From JBGVSA01 sp041807905 (GTDB taxonomy: Bacteria; Pseudomonadota; Gammaproteobacteria; Burkholderiales; Rhodocyclaceae): 64,000 nt of DNA. The stretch spans positions 1-64,000 of the forward strand of contig NZ_JBGVSA010000018.1 in assembly GCF_041807905.1 (NCBI RefSeq), read 5' to 3'. Position numbers and translations under genes: made by a program. Positions 25,396 through 34,427 of the stretch are shown piece by piece. Numbering within the stretch: position 1 is the first letter of the stretch; each line of letters starts with the position of its first letter. The notes under the pieces were generated by a model, which was given only the letters and a program-made list of their open reading frames with translations, searched no databases and was not told the DNA's origin.

Positions 25396-27485
25396 ATGCC
25401 CTGCGCCGACTGATCGATGAATTGCGCCGCCACCGCGTGGCCGCGCCCCTGTTCGTGATGGCCATCCTCGCGATGGTGATCCTGCCGTTGCCGCCCGTGC
25501 TGCTGGACATGTTGTTCACGTTCAACATCGTGCTGGCGCTGCTGGTGATCCTGGTGAGCGTGAACAGCAAACGTCCGCTGGACTTCTCGGTGTTCCCGAC
25601 CGTGATCCTCGCCACGACGCTGATGCGCCTGACGCTCAACGTGGCGTCCACACGCGTGGTGCTGCTGCACGGGCATGAGGGCACCAGTGCGGCCGGCCGC
25701 GTGATCGAAGCCTTCGGCCACGTGGTGATCGGCGGCAACTTCGTGGTCGGCCTGGTGGTGTTCGTGATCCTCATGATCATCAACTTCATCGTGGTGACCA
25801 AGGGAGCGGAGCGGATCTCGGAGGTGTCGGCGCGCTTCACGCTCGACGCGCTGCCGGGCAAGCAGATGGCCATCGACGCCGACCTGAACGCCGGCCTCAT
25901 CAATCAGGAGCGCGCGCAACTGCGGCGCCGTGAAGTCGCCGCCGAGGCCGACTTCTACGGCGCCATGGATGGTGCATCGAAGTTTGTCCGGGGCGACGCC
26001 GTCGCCGGCATCCTGATTCTCATCATCAACATGGTGGGCGGCGTGGCCATTGGCGCGCTGATGCACGACCTGTCCCTGGCCGAGTCGTTCCGCCTTTATG
26101 CCTTGCTGACCATTGGCGACGGACTGGTCGCGCAGATCCCCGCACTGCTGCTGTCGGCCTCCGCCGCCATCATCGTCACGCGCGTAGGCAGCGAGTCGAA
26201 GGACTTCGAACAGCAAGTCGGCACGCAACTGCTCGCCTCGCCGAGCGTGCTGTACGGCGTGGCCGCACTGATGACAGTGCTGGCCGCGATCCCCGGCATG
26301 CCGTGGTTCACCTTCCTCGGTTTTGCAGCCGTGGTGGCGTTCGTCGGCTGGCGCATGGCGCAACGACAGGCGGCCGCACCGGAGGACGCCGACCTCGCGG
26401 CCGTCCCCGCCGCGCTGCTCACCGAAGAAGTGCCGGACCTCGAATGGCGCAGTCTTCCATTCGTCGAACCGCTGTCGGTAACGCTGGGCTACAAGCTCGT
26501 CGGTCTGATCGACCCGGCACAGGGCGCACCGCTCACGCGGCGCATCAAGGGCATCCGCCAGAGTCTGAGCGAGAGCATGGGGCTGGTACTGCCGGCCATC
26601 GGCGTGCGTGACGATCTGGGGCTCAAACCTTCGCAGTATTCAGTGTTGCTGTCGGGCACGATCATCGCGCAGGCCGAGGTGTTTGCTGACCACCTGATGG
26701 CGATTCCCTCGCCGCAGGTCTACGGCGAACTGGATGGCATTCCCGGCGTGGAGCCGGCTTATGGCATGCCGGTGACCTGGATCGCGCCGGACCAGAAAGG
26801 GCATGCCCTGGGCATGGGGTATCAAGTGGTGGACGCGCCCAGCGTGGTCGCCACCCACGTGTCGAAGCTCGTGCGCGACAACCTGCCCGAACTCATCCGC
26901 CACGAAGACGTACCCGCGCTGCTCGAACGGCTGGCCGCGCAGGCGCCCAAGTTGTCGGCGGCGCTGGAAAAAGCGCTCACGTCGAGCCAGTTGCTGAAGG
27001 TGTTTCGCGCATTGCTCACCGAGCAGGTGTCGCTACGCGATATCGTGCCGATTGCGACCACTCTGCTCGACAGCGCCGAGAACACCAAGGACCCGATCCT
27101 GCTGGCGGCCGAAGTGCGCTGCACGGTGCGGCGGCAGATTGTCGCCGCGCTGGTCGGGCAGACGGGCGACATGCGTGCGTTCAATCTGAGCGGCGAACTG
27201 GAGAACATGCTGCTGGGCGCGCTCAACCAGGCGCGACAAGGCGGCAAGACGGCGCTCGACAACTACCCCATTGATCCCAACCTGCTGTCGCAACTGCAAT
27301 CGCACATGCCGCTGGTGCGCGAGCAGATGAAGCAGCAAGGTGCTGCGCCGCTGCTGGTGGTGATGCCGCAAATCCGCCCGCTGCTGGCGCGCTACGCGCG
27401 ACTCTTCGCGCCGGGTCTCGCGGTGCTCTCGTACAACGAGATCCCCGAGCAGCGCGAAGTGAGCATCATCGGCTCGCTGGGTTGA
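25392..27485 (+). CDS. Flagellar export protein FlhA
   Basis: FlhA forms the nonameric export ring that receives substrates and chaperones. The 697-residue length is normal. The N-terminal half has about eight membrane segments with the signatures RLTLNVASTRVVLLHG, FVVTKGAERISEVSARFTLDA-like sequence (as VVTKGAERISEVSARFTL) and ALPGKQMAIDADLNAGLI. The C-terminal domain ends NEIPEQREVSIIGSLG. It is the last gene of the fliMNPQR-flhBA operon and overlaps the convergent FliK-like gene by 20 bp. Confidence 0.97.
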   Translation: MNALRRLIDELRRHRVAAPLFVMAILAMVILPLPPVLLDMLFTFNIVLALLVILVSVNSKRPLDFSVFPTVILATTLMRLTLNVASTRVVLLHGHEGTSAAGRVIEAFGHVVIGGNFVVGLVVFVILMIINFIVVTKGAERISEVSARFTLDALPGKQMAIDADLNAGLINQERAQLRRREVAAEADFYGAMDGASKFVRGDAVAGILILIINMVGGVAIGALMHDLSLAESFRLYALLTIGDGLVAQIPALLLSASAAIIVTRVGSESKDFEQQVGTQLLASPSVLYGVAALMTVLAAIPGMPWFTFLGFAAVVAFVGWRMAQRQAAAPEDADLAAVPAALLTEEVPDLEWRSLPFVEPLSVTLGYKLVGLIDPAQGAPLTRRIKGIRQSLSESMGLVLPAIGVRDDLGLKPSQYSVLLSGTIIAQAEVFADHLMAIPSPQVYGELDGIPGVEPAYGMPVTWIAPDQKGHALGMGYQVVDAPSVVATHVSKLVRDNLPELIRHEDVPALLERLAAQAPKLSAALEKALTSSQLLKVFRALLTEQVSLRDIVPIATTLLDSAENTKDPILLAAEVRCTVRRQIVAALVGQTGDMRAFNLSGELENMLLGALNQARQGGKTALDNYPIDPNLLSQLQSHMPLVREQMKQQGAAPLLVVMPQIRPLLARYARLFAPGLAVLSYNEIPEQREVSIIGSLG

Positions 27486-28443
27486 GATCAGCCAGCACGA
27501 GCAGCACTTCGGCCGCCGCGCGGTAGAGCGCGGGCGCCACGGCTGCCGGTGCGCTGCGCGGCATGAGTGCAAAGCGCGGCGCCGTCGGCGCGGGCAATTG
27601 CCCCTGCGCGATGCTGCAGCGGAACAGCCGCAGATCGATGCGCGCCAGGGCGGCGGCAATGTGCGAGAGCCGTTCTCGCACGACGGCGACGGCATCGGCG
27701 CGTTCGGCGGCGATGCTCAACTGGATGCCGCCGCTCACCCACTGTACGTGGAGCATGACGGAGCCCACGCCCGGCAGCCTACATTCGGCGCGGATCGCCA
27801 GCATGCGCGCACGGCGCGCAGCCGGTCGGCCGTCGTCTTCGGGATCGGATTGCACCAGACGCAACAGCATGGGCTGCCCGCCCCATGCGTAGAGCGGGAA
27901 TGACCAGCGCTCGATATCGTCGGGCAGGGCCACGCCCGGCTCGCTCACGGGGCTCAGCATGCGTGCGCCATAAGCAGGCCCGTCCGGCGACAGGCCCACG
28001 GCGTCGCTGCGCCAGCGACCATGCACCAGCGCGCGCCACGTGGCGGCCAATGCCGCGGCGCTGGGTTCGCGCCATGTGATGCGACGCAGCGCGGTCTGGT
28101 CGAGTCGCATGGCGTCCTGATCGGTGAGCGGCATGCGTCGGCTCGTAGCGGCCGCGGCGACTTGCGTGCGCGTGGTACCAAAGAGTTCGAGTTCGAGCGG
28201 ATCGGTGGCGAGTACGCGCACCAGCAGTACGTCTCCTTCCTTGAGCCCTTCGCCGTACTGGGCGAGCCCGGTGAGACGCAGCGCGCGGCCGTTGTCGGCG
28301 GAGACCAGCAGATCGGCGCCGTCGGCTTCGGTCAGCGCCAGCCGCAGGGTTTCTCCCACGGATAATCCGTGCGATTGCGCCCGCTGCGCGCGCGACTGCG
28401 CGGGTGGCATGTGCACCACCGCCGAAACCCTGTCCAGCGCCAT
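27466..28443 (-). CDS. FliK-like protein (second hook-length-control-type gene)
   Basis: A 325-residue protein without signal peptide or membrane segments. The N-terminal part (GLSVGETLRLALTEADGADL; GEGLKEGDVLLVRVL) has the beta-rich pattern seen in some FliK proteins. The C-terminal part (LPGVGSVMLHVQWVSGGIQL; AVVRERLSHIAAALARIDL) resembles the Flg_hook domain. This is a distant match by eye, so the name is tentative. It stands alone between flhA and the flagellin terminator, separate from the fliK at 11589-12611. Confidence 0.5.
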   Translation of the reverse strand: MALDRVSAVVHMPPAQSRAQRAQSHGLSVGETLRLALTEADGADLLVSADNGRALRLTGLAQYGEGLKEGDVLLVRVLATDPLELELFGTTRTQVAAAATSRRMPLTDQDAMRLDQTALRRITWREPSAAALAATWRALVHGRWRSDAVGLSPDGPAYGARMLSPVSEPGVALPDDIERWSFPLYAWGGQPMLLRLVQSDPEDDGRPAARRARMLAIRAECRLPGVGSVMLHVQWVSGGIQLSIAAERADAVAVVRERLSHIAAALARIDLRLFRCSIAQGQLPAPTAPRFALMPRSAPAAVAPALYRAAAEVLLVLADLNPASR

Positions 28444-28476
28444 ACGCTCCCCCGTCTTCCCGCCCGCGCCCTACGC

Positions 28477-28508
28477 AAAAGAAAGGCCAGCCCATGCAGC
28501 GGCTGGCC
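28477..28508 (-). terminator. Intrinsic terminator of fliC
   Basis: On the minus strand a perfect 8-bp stem, GGCCAGCC/GGCTGGCC with an 8-base loop, is followed by a T-rich run (TTTCTTTT). It lies about 50 bp after the flagellin stop, so fliC is likely a single-gene transcript. Confidence 0.85.
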
Positions 28509-28561
28509 CGGTCGACAAACGCCCCGCCCGCAAGGGCGAAGCGCCGTTCATGCTGAGTGCA

Positions 28562-29455
28562 TTACTGCATCAGCGACAGCACGAGCTGCGACATGCTGCT
28601 GCTTTGCTTGAGCATCGAGGTGCTGGCTTGCATGAGCAGTTGCTTGGAGGTCATGTTGGCCGTCTCGGACGCGTAATCCACGTCCATGATGCGGCTACGT
28701 GCCTGGGTGGTGTTGGTGCTCATGTTCGACAGGTTGTTGTAGACATGGTCCAGACGGTTGGACGCAGCACCCAGCGAAGCGCGCAGCGAACCGACGTCGT
28801 CCAGTGCCTTGGAGATGTCGTCGATCTTGGTGTTGGCACTCGTGGTGGTGGTGATTTCGGTACCGACCGTGGTCACCGCGGCGGCCGCATAGTGCGTGCT
28901 CAGGCCGCTCAGCTTGGTGCCGGCCAGCGTTGCCAGGGCGGCGTTCACGTCCACCGACATGGTTTCGGACTTGGCCGCGCCGATCTGGAACGTCATGGCT
29001 GCGGACAGCTTGCCGCCCGTGCCGTCAACCTTGGTGCCGTCGGAGAACAGGTTGGCGCCGCCGAAGGAGGTGTTCTTGACGATGTTGGCCAGTTCTTCGC
29101 CCAGCGCATCGTATTCCGATTGCATGGATTTCTTGTCGTCCGAGCTGGAGGAATCGGACGCGGCTTCGGTCGCCAGATCCTTCATGCGCAGCAGGATGTC
29201 GGAGACTTCGTTGAAGGCGCCTTCAGCGGTCTGCATCATCGAGATGCCGTTCTGCGTGTTGCGCATTGCAACGGCCATGCCGCGCGTTTGCGAGTTCAGG
29301 CGGGTGGCGATCTGCAGGCCGGCGGCGTCGTCCATCGCCGAGTTGATGCGATAGCCCGTGCCCAGGCGGGTCATCGAGGTGGACAGTTGCTTCTGGACAG
29401 AGCCGACCGCGTTCTGCGAGGTCAGCGCTGCGGCATTGGTGTGAAGACTCAGCAT
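28562..29455 (-). CDS. Flagellin FliC (lateral flagellin, LafA type)
   Basis: Flagellin is the filament subunit. The ATG at 29455 (MLSLHTNAAALTSQNA) is chosen because AGGAG lies upstream at good distance and it matches flagellin N termini; a longer frame upstream is ignored. The 297-residue protein has conserved ends (STSMTRLGTGYRINSAMDDA; NTTQARSRIMDVDYASETA; STSMLKQSSSMSQLVLSL) and a short, variable Thr/Ala-rich middle, so it is a small flagellin. It is monocistronic, lies apart from the export chaperone genes, and is flanked by a terminator. No sigma-28 promoter could be placed with confidence. Confidence 0.95.
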   Translation of the reverse strand: MLSLHTNAAALTSQNAVGSVQKQLSTSMTRLGTGYRINSAMDDAAGLQIATRLNSQTRGMAVAMRNTQNGISMMQTAEGAFNEVSDILLRMKDLATEAASDSSSSDDKKSMQSEYDALGEELANIVKNTSFGGANLFSDGTKVDGTGGKLSAAMTFQIGAAKSETMSVDVNAALATLAGTKLSGLSTHYAAAAVTTVGTEITTTTSANTKIDDISKALDDVGSLRASLGAASNRLDHVYNNLSNMSTNTTQARSRIMDVDYASETANMTSKQLLMQASTSMLKQSSSMSQLVLSLMQ

Positions 29456-29572
29456 GACAATACTCCTGATTGGAATTCGGACAGTCGGAGCACCGGTTTC
29501 AGCGCCCTCTACTGCACAGGGCGACACCATGCCGGGGGCACTTAAATCTTTCGCTGGGGAAATGCGGTTCGG

Positions 29573-30268
29573 CTAGAGCACCGACCAGAGACGCGAGGTG
29601 GACATCGCGCGATGGGCCACGCCTTCCTCCCACAGGCGCACGCCGCCGGCGAAGGCGTCTTCGTTGCCGCCGCGGCGGGTCCTGTCAGGCAACGGATCGA
29701 CGAGTGCGGCATTGCCGCCGCCGAGCAGAACATAGTCGGCGAGGAGGGCCAGCCGGAAGCACTCCACCCAACGCCGCACAAGGTGCAGCCATGCGTCGCG
29801 CCCGTTTTCGTCGAGCGCGGCCTGGCCGATGCGGTTGAACAGGATGTCGCCGTCGCAGGGCAGCTCGCCCAGTTCGAGCGGCAGCACCAGGCCGTCGTCG
29901 ACCAGCGCGGCGCCAAGCCCTGTGCCCAGTCCGAGGAACAGCATCTTGCCGCCTTCGTAGCCGCCCAGCGCTTGCAGTACGGCATCGTTGGCGACCTTGA
30001 CCGGGCGCTCGAAGGCGGCCTCGAAGTCGAAGCCGACCCAGCCACCGGACAGATTGCCGGGCTCGTCGCACGGACCGCCCGGCCCGACGCGCCCCGGATA
30101 GCCGATCGAGACGACGTCATAGTCCCAGCCCGCACGGCATTCGGCCACGCCCGCCATGAGCGCCTGCGGCGTCAGATGCGGGCCGGACTCGAAGCGGCGG
30201 ACCTCGCCGCTGGGCATGTGGCAGACCTTGACGAAACTGCCTCCGATGTCGACCACCAGTACGTTCAC
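29573..30268 (-). CDS. ROK-family sugar kinase (polyphosphate glucokinase-like)
   Basis: A cytoplasmic kinase of the ROK family, probably phosphorylating glucose or a related sugar. The GTG start at 30268 has GGGAG upstream and gives 231 residues. The phosphate-binding motif DIGGSFVK is at the N terminus; VANDAVLQALGGYEGGK and FLGLGTGLGAALVDDG form the catalytic and second phosphate regions, where ND supplies the catalytic Asp. The short length and LELGEL segment suit the polyphosphate-glucokinase branch. The donor (ATP or polyphosphate) cannot be told. Divergent from the diguanylate cyclase gene. Confidence 0.8.
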   Translation of the reverse strand: MNVLVVDIGGSFVKVCHMPSGEVRRFESGPHLTPQALMAGVAECRAGWDYDVVSIGYPGRVGPGGPCDEPGNLSGGWVGFDFEAAFERPVKVANDAVLQALGGYEGGKMLFLGLGTGLGAALVDDGLVLPLELGELPCDGDILFNRIGQAALDENGRDAWLHLVRRWVECFRLALLADYVLLGGGNAALVDPLPDRTRRGGNEDAFAGGVRLWEEGVAHRAMSTSRLWSVL

Positions 30269-30475
30269 GACAGGGCTCCCGTCAGACGTTTTATGCCAGT
30301 CCCAGCAAGCTGCGCTCCCAGCCCGGAGGTGCGCTGGTCTGCCCCGCAGGACACGGGCAGAATGGCGGCGGCAGGTTCAGGCGCCACGGCGCCGCAAAAA
30401 CCCTGGAGAGCGGAACAAACCGCCGGGGACAGAGCACGCAATGATCGGAGGACGAGGGCTTCGGCCCCGGATGGC

Positions 30476-32161
30476 ATGCGTCGTATCACTTTTGCTGAAT
30501 ACCTGCGCAACGGCGCGTGCATCGCGCTGACCTGCCTTGCGCTCGTTCTGGCCACAACGGCTCGCGCCCACGCGGCAGCACAACTGTCGGGCGCCGGACC
30601 CGTGGACATCGGCCTGCGCGGCCATTATTTCGTGTCCGAAGCGCCACCTCCGGCAAAAGCCGGGGACATCGATGCCTGGCTTCGGCAGGCGAGGCCCGTC
30701 GCACGGCCAAGCATGCTCGGCGGACGCTACTGGTTGTACACGGATGTCTACGTGGCGGGCGAACAGCATGACTGGGTTTTCGACGTCGGCAACACGCTGG
30801 TGGCTTCCATCGATGCCTGGGTGTTCGGGCCGGACGGCAAGGTGCAGACGATTCACACCGGCTACGACGCGCCGCGCACGTACACGTTGCATTACGGCCA
30901 GCCCGTGGCCTTTGCGCAAGCCGGCGCCTATCGCGTGCTGGTGAATTTCGACAGCCCCTACTTCCGCGCTTATCCGTCGTTCAAGTTGTGGCCGCAGGCC
31001 ACTTACGGCGAACACGTCCTGCTGCGCAACGTGATCGCGCTGGGCTGCTTCGGCGCGCTGCTGGCACTCGCCGTGTTCAATCTGTTCGTGTTCTTGGCGA
31101 TGCGCGACCGCGCGCAGTTGTACTACGCCGCCTACCTGCTCGCCTATGCCGCAGGCTGGGCGTTCGTCTTCAACGTGCCGCGCGACGTATTCGGCACGCA
31201 GGGGCTGCACTGGATCTATGTGCCGTTCTTCCTGCTGCCGGTGCTGAACACGCTGTTCTACCTGCGCTTCCTGAATCTGGCCGAGTATTCGCCACGACTG
31301 GCCCGCTGGAGCCGCATCAATCTGGTGCTGCCGCTGGTGCTGCTGCCCAGTTGCTTCGTGGCGCTGTCGTACGCGCACACGCTCGCTACGATCGTCATTT
31401 CGATATGGCTGGCGCTGGCGCTGGCCAGCGGGATCGCGTGTCTGCGGGCGGGCTATCTGCCGGCGCGGTATTTCGTCCTCGCTTTCGTCGCGCTGATCGT
31501 GCCGGCGTTGCTGATCCTGCCCGCCAACCTGGGGCTGGCGCCCGAGCTGGTGGACAACGAACTGATGACTCTCATCGGCGGCACCGCCGACGGGGTGCTG
31601 CTGGCTTTCGCGCTGGCCGATCGATACCGGCTGCTGGCGCGCCAGAAGGATGAATACGTCGCGCGGCTCGACGCGGCACTGAGGCTGGCGACGACCGACG
31701 GGCTGACAGGAGTGGGCAACCGCCACGCGTTCGACGACTACCTGCGCCACCATGTCGTGCTCGGCCAGGAAGCCGGCGAAGAGGAGCACGTGATGGCACT
31801 GATCGACATGGACGGCCTCAAGCACGTCAACGATCACTTCGGCCACACGGTGGGCGACCGGTTGCTGCGCAACCTGGCGCAGTTCCTGAACGAGCGCGTG
31901 GCGCCGCTTGGCAGGGTTTTCCGCCTGGGCGGCGACGAATTCGCCGTGCTGACGCGGCAGGCGCATGTCGCCAGCATCGAAGCGGCCCTGGTCGAGGCCG
32001 AACGCGAAATCGTGCAGCGCACCTGCCCGCAAGCCGGCTTGAGCTACGGCTTTGCGCGCGCGGGCGAAGCCGCCACGACCGGCGTGCTGATGACGCTGGC
32101 CGATACGCGCATGTACTTGCGCAAGGGCGAACGCCGGCAGGCGCGCGCGCGCTCTGCCTGA
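30476..32161 (+). CDS. Membrane-bound diguanylate cyclase (7TMR-DISM sensor, GGDEF)
   Basis: The protein makes the second messenger c-di-GMP. The ATG at 30476 starts a signal peptide (to about residue 33), giving 561 residues. A periplasmic beta-rich sensor domain (about 40-178, with GRYWLYTDVYVAG) precedes seven membrane segments (about 183-384), as in 7TMR-DISM receptors. The GGDEF domain runs from about 404 (TTDGLTGVGNRHAF) to the end, with an intact GGDEF at 485-489. The RxxD inhibitory site expected five residues before it is absent (APLG instead), so product feedback is unlikely. No EAL domain. Confidence 0.92.
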   Translation: MRRITFAEYLRNGACIALTCLALVLATTARAHAAAQLSGAGPVDIGLRGHYFVSEAPPPAKAGDIDAWLRQARPVARPSMLGGRYWLYTDVYVAGEQHDWVFDVGNTLVASIDAWVFGPDGKVQTIHTGYDAPRTYTLHYGQPVAFAQAGAYRVLVNFDSPYFRAYPSFKLWPQATYGEHVLLRNVIALGCFGALLALAVFNLFVFLAMRDRAQLYYAAYLLAYAAGWAFVFNVPRDVFGTQGLHWIYVPFFLLPVLNTLFYLRFLNLAEYSPRLARWSRINLVLPLVLLPSCFVALSYAHTLATIVISIWLALALASGIACLRAGYLPARYFVLAFVALIVPALLILPANLGLAPELVDNELMTLIGGTADGVLLAFALADRYRLLARQKDEYVARLDAALRLATTDGLTGVGNRHAFDDYLRHHVVLGQEAGEEEHVMALIDMDGLKHVNDHFGHTVGDRLLRNLAQFLNERVAPLGRVFRLGGDEFAVLTRQAHVASIEAALVEAEREIVQRTCPQAGLSYGFARAGEAATTGVLMTLADTRMYLRKGERRQARARSA

Positions 32162-32275
32162 ACAGACAATCCGACAGGATCAGGCAAGTCTTGTGCAGGA
32201 ACAGGCACGCGCGCCAAGCGGCGCTGCCGGACAATGGCGTGGCTTCGGAAAGCACCTCAATCCAAGGAGATTCGC

Positions 32276-33337
32276 ATGCCCCTGAACGTTCGCGGCTATG
32301 CCGCCGCATCGGCCACCTCGGCCCTGGCGCCTTACTCTTTCAACCGCCGCGACATGCGCGCCAATGACGTGGAGATCGAAATCCTCTACTGCGGCGTATG
32401 TCACTCCGACATCCACCAGGCGCGCAACGAATGGCACAACAGCCTGTACCCGATGGTGCCGGGCCATGAGATCGTCGGCCGCGTGGCGCGCGTCGGCAGC
32501 AAGGTCAGCACTTTCAAGGCGGGCGATTTCGTCGGCGTGGGCTGCATGGTCGATTCATGCCAGCACTGCGCGTCGTGCGCGGAAGGGCTCGAACAATATT
32601 GCGAAGAGCACGCCACGTGGACCTACAACGACACCGATCGTCACGACGGCCTGCCGACCTTCGGCGGCTATTCGGAACGCATCGTGGTGTCCGACAAGTT
32701 CGTGCTGCGCATGCCGGACGGCGTCGATCTGAAGACTGCCGCGCCCCTGCTGTGCGCCGGCATCACGACGTGGTCGCCGCTGCGTCATTGGAAGGTCGGC
32801 GCGGGCAGCCGCGTGGCCGTGGTCGGCCTGGGCGGACTCGGGCATATGGGCATCAAGTTCGCCAAGGCGCTCGGCGCCGAAGTGACGCTGTTCACGCGCT
32901 CCCCCGGCAAGGAGGCCGACGCGCGCCGGCTGGGTGCCGACCACGTGGTGCTGTCGACGGACGATGCGCAGATGAAGGCGGTGGCGAGCCACTTCGATTT
33001 CATCCTCGATACCGTACCGCACGAACACGACATCAACCCGTACCTGCTGACGCTGCGACGCGACGGTGCGCTGGTGCTGGTGGGGCTGCTCGGTCCCCTC
33101 AATCCGCCGGCCAACGCAGCGTACGTCATCGGCGGGCGGCGCACGGTCAGCGGGTCGGCCATCGGCGGCATCGCCGAGACGCAGGAGATGCTCGACTTCT
33201 GCGCAGAACACGGCATCGGTTGCGACATCGAGATGATCGATATCCAGGACATCAACGGCGCCTACGAACGGATGCTGCGTAGCGATGTGAAGTACCGCTT
33301 CGTGATCGACATCGCCTCGCTTCGCAAGGCGGCGTAG
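32276..33337 (+). CDS. Zinc-dependent NAD(P) alcohol dehydrogenase (YahK/CAD type)
   Basis: A medium-chain alcohol/aldehyde oxidoreductase. The ATG at 32276 follows AAGGAG at good distance and gives 353 residues. The catalytic zinc ligands are in CGVCHSDIHQ and PGHEIVG; the structural zinc Cys cluster is CQHCASCAEGLEQYC. The nucleotide-binding motif is GLGGLGHMG. Its closest type is the NADP-dependent YahK/cinnamyl-alcohol-dehydrogenase branch, which reduces many aldehydes; the natural substrate is unknown. Same strand as the neighbours but with its own ribosome-binding site and a 114-bp gap. Confidence 0.9.
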   Translation: MPLNVRGYAAASATSALAPYSFNRRDMRANDVEIEILYCGVCHSDIHQARNEWHNSLYPMVPGHEIVGRVARVGSKVSTFKAGDFVGVGCMVDSCQHCASCAEGLEQYCEEHATWTYNDTDRHDGLPTFGGYSERIVVSDKFVLRMPDGVDLKTAAPLLCAGITTWSPLRHWKVGAGSRVAVVGLGGLGHMGIKFAKALGAEVTLFTRSPGKEADARRLGADHVVLSTDDAQMKAVASHFDFILDTVPHEHDINPYLLTLRRDGALVLVGLLGPLNPPANAAYVIGGRRTVSGSAIGGIAETQEMLDFCAEHGIGCDIEMIDIQDINGAYERMLRSDVKYRFVIDIASLRKAA

Positions 33338-33433
33338 GCAGCTTTCCGCCCATCGGGCTGCGTGTGGCAGTCATGCCCAGGCAGCCCGCGTCTGCGATAC
33401 TGTCGCCCTTCTTTTTTGTACGAGGACCAGGCC

Positions 33434-34411
33434 ATGAAGACGATCCGCTGGGGCATCATCGGTTGCGGGGACGTCACCGAAGTAAAGAGTGGCCCAGGCT
33501 TCCAGAAGGCGGAGCATTCCTCGCTGGTGGCCGTCATGCGCCGCAATGGCGAGCTGGCTGCCGACTACGCGCGGCGCCATGGCGTGCCGCGCTGGTACGA
33601 CAACGCCGAAGCGCTCATCGCCGATCCCGAGGTCGATGCCGTCTACGTCGCCACGCCGCCGGCGCCGCACAAGGACTACACCTTGATGTGCGCTGCCGTG
33701 GGCAAGCCGGTCTACGTTGAAAAGCCGATGGCCATGAACCACGCCGAGTGCGTGGACATGGTCGACGCGTGCCGTCGCGCGGGTGTGCCGCTGTTCGTTG
33801 CGTACTATCGCCGTGCGCTGGCGCGCTTCGTGAAGATCAAGGAGCTGATCGACGGTGGCGCCATCGGCGCGCCGCGCTTTGTGAACGTGGTCTATCACCG
33901 GCCCGCGTCCGAATCCGATCGCGACCCGGCACAGAACTGGCGCATCGATCCGGCCGTTGCCGGCGGCGGGTATTTTCTCGATCTCGCGTCGCACATGCTC
34001 GACTTCCTCGACCATGCGCTGGGCCCCATCGCCCACGCTTCGGGCCAAGGGGGCAACCAGGCAGGTCTGTACAAGGCCGAGGACATCGTGACGGGCAGCT
34101 TCGTGTTCGAGTCCGGCGTACAGGGTAGCGGCGTGTGGTGCTTCGACAGTTTCGGCCGGCGCGACGAGACGACGATCGTGGGCACGCGCGGCAGCCTGCG
34201 CTATGCGACCTTCGACGACAGTCCCGTGCTATTGACCACCGAAGCCGGCACGGAGGAATTCGTCATCCCCTATCCGGCCCATGTCCACCAGCCGCTGATC
34301 CAGACCATCGTCGACCAGCTCAATGGCCAGGGGCTGTGCCCCAGCACTGGCGAGAGCGCGGCGCGTACTTCGCGCGTGATGGATCTGTTGCTCGGGGACT
34401 ACTACCGTTGA
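33434..34411 (+). CDS. Gfo/Idh/MocA-family oxidoreductase
   Basis: A NAD(P)-dependent dehydrogenase of sugar-like compounds. The ATG at 33434 (MKTIRWGIIGCGDVTEV) has GAGG upstream and gives 325 residues. The Rossmann motif is GIIGCGDVTE and the family signature EKPMAMN contains the catalytic-region Lys. The C-terminal domain has GGGYFLDLASHMLDFLDHAL. The exact substrate cannot be told. It is convergent with pncC, 16 bp apart. Confidence 0.9.
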   Translation: MKTIRWGIIGCGDVTEVKSGPGFQKAEHSSLVAVMRRNGELAADYARRHGVPRWYDNAEALIADPEVDAVYVATPPAPHKDYTLMCAAVGKPVYVEKPMAMNHAECVDMVDACRRAGVPLFVAYYRRALARFVKIKELIDGGAIGAPRFVNVVYHRPASESDRDPAQNWRIDPAVAGGGYFLDLASHMLDFLDHALGPIAHASGQGGNQAGLYKAEDIVTGSFVFESGVQGSGVWCFDSFGRRDETTIVGTRGSLRYATFDDSPVLLTTEAGTEEFVIPYPAHVHQPLIQTIVDQLNGQGLCPSTGESAARTSRVMDLLLGDYYR

Positions 34412-34427
34412 GCGGTGCGCGCGCCGG

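Noticed and set aside
29456..29572. Sigma-28 promoter of fliC
   Set aside because: TTTAAG with GTCGCCCT and similar pairs are too far from TAAA-N15-GCCGATAA to be called, although a FliA-dependent promoter is expected here.
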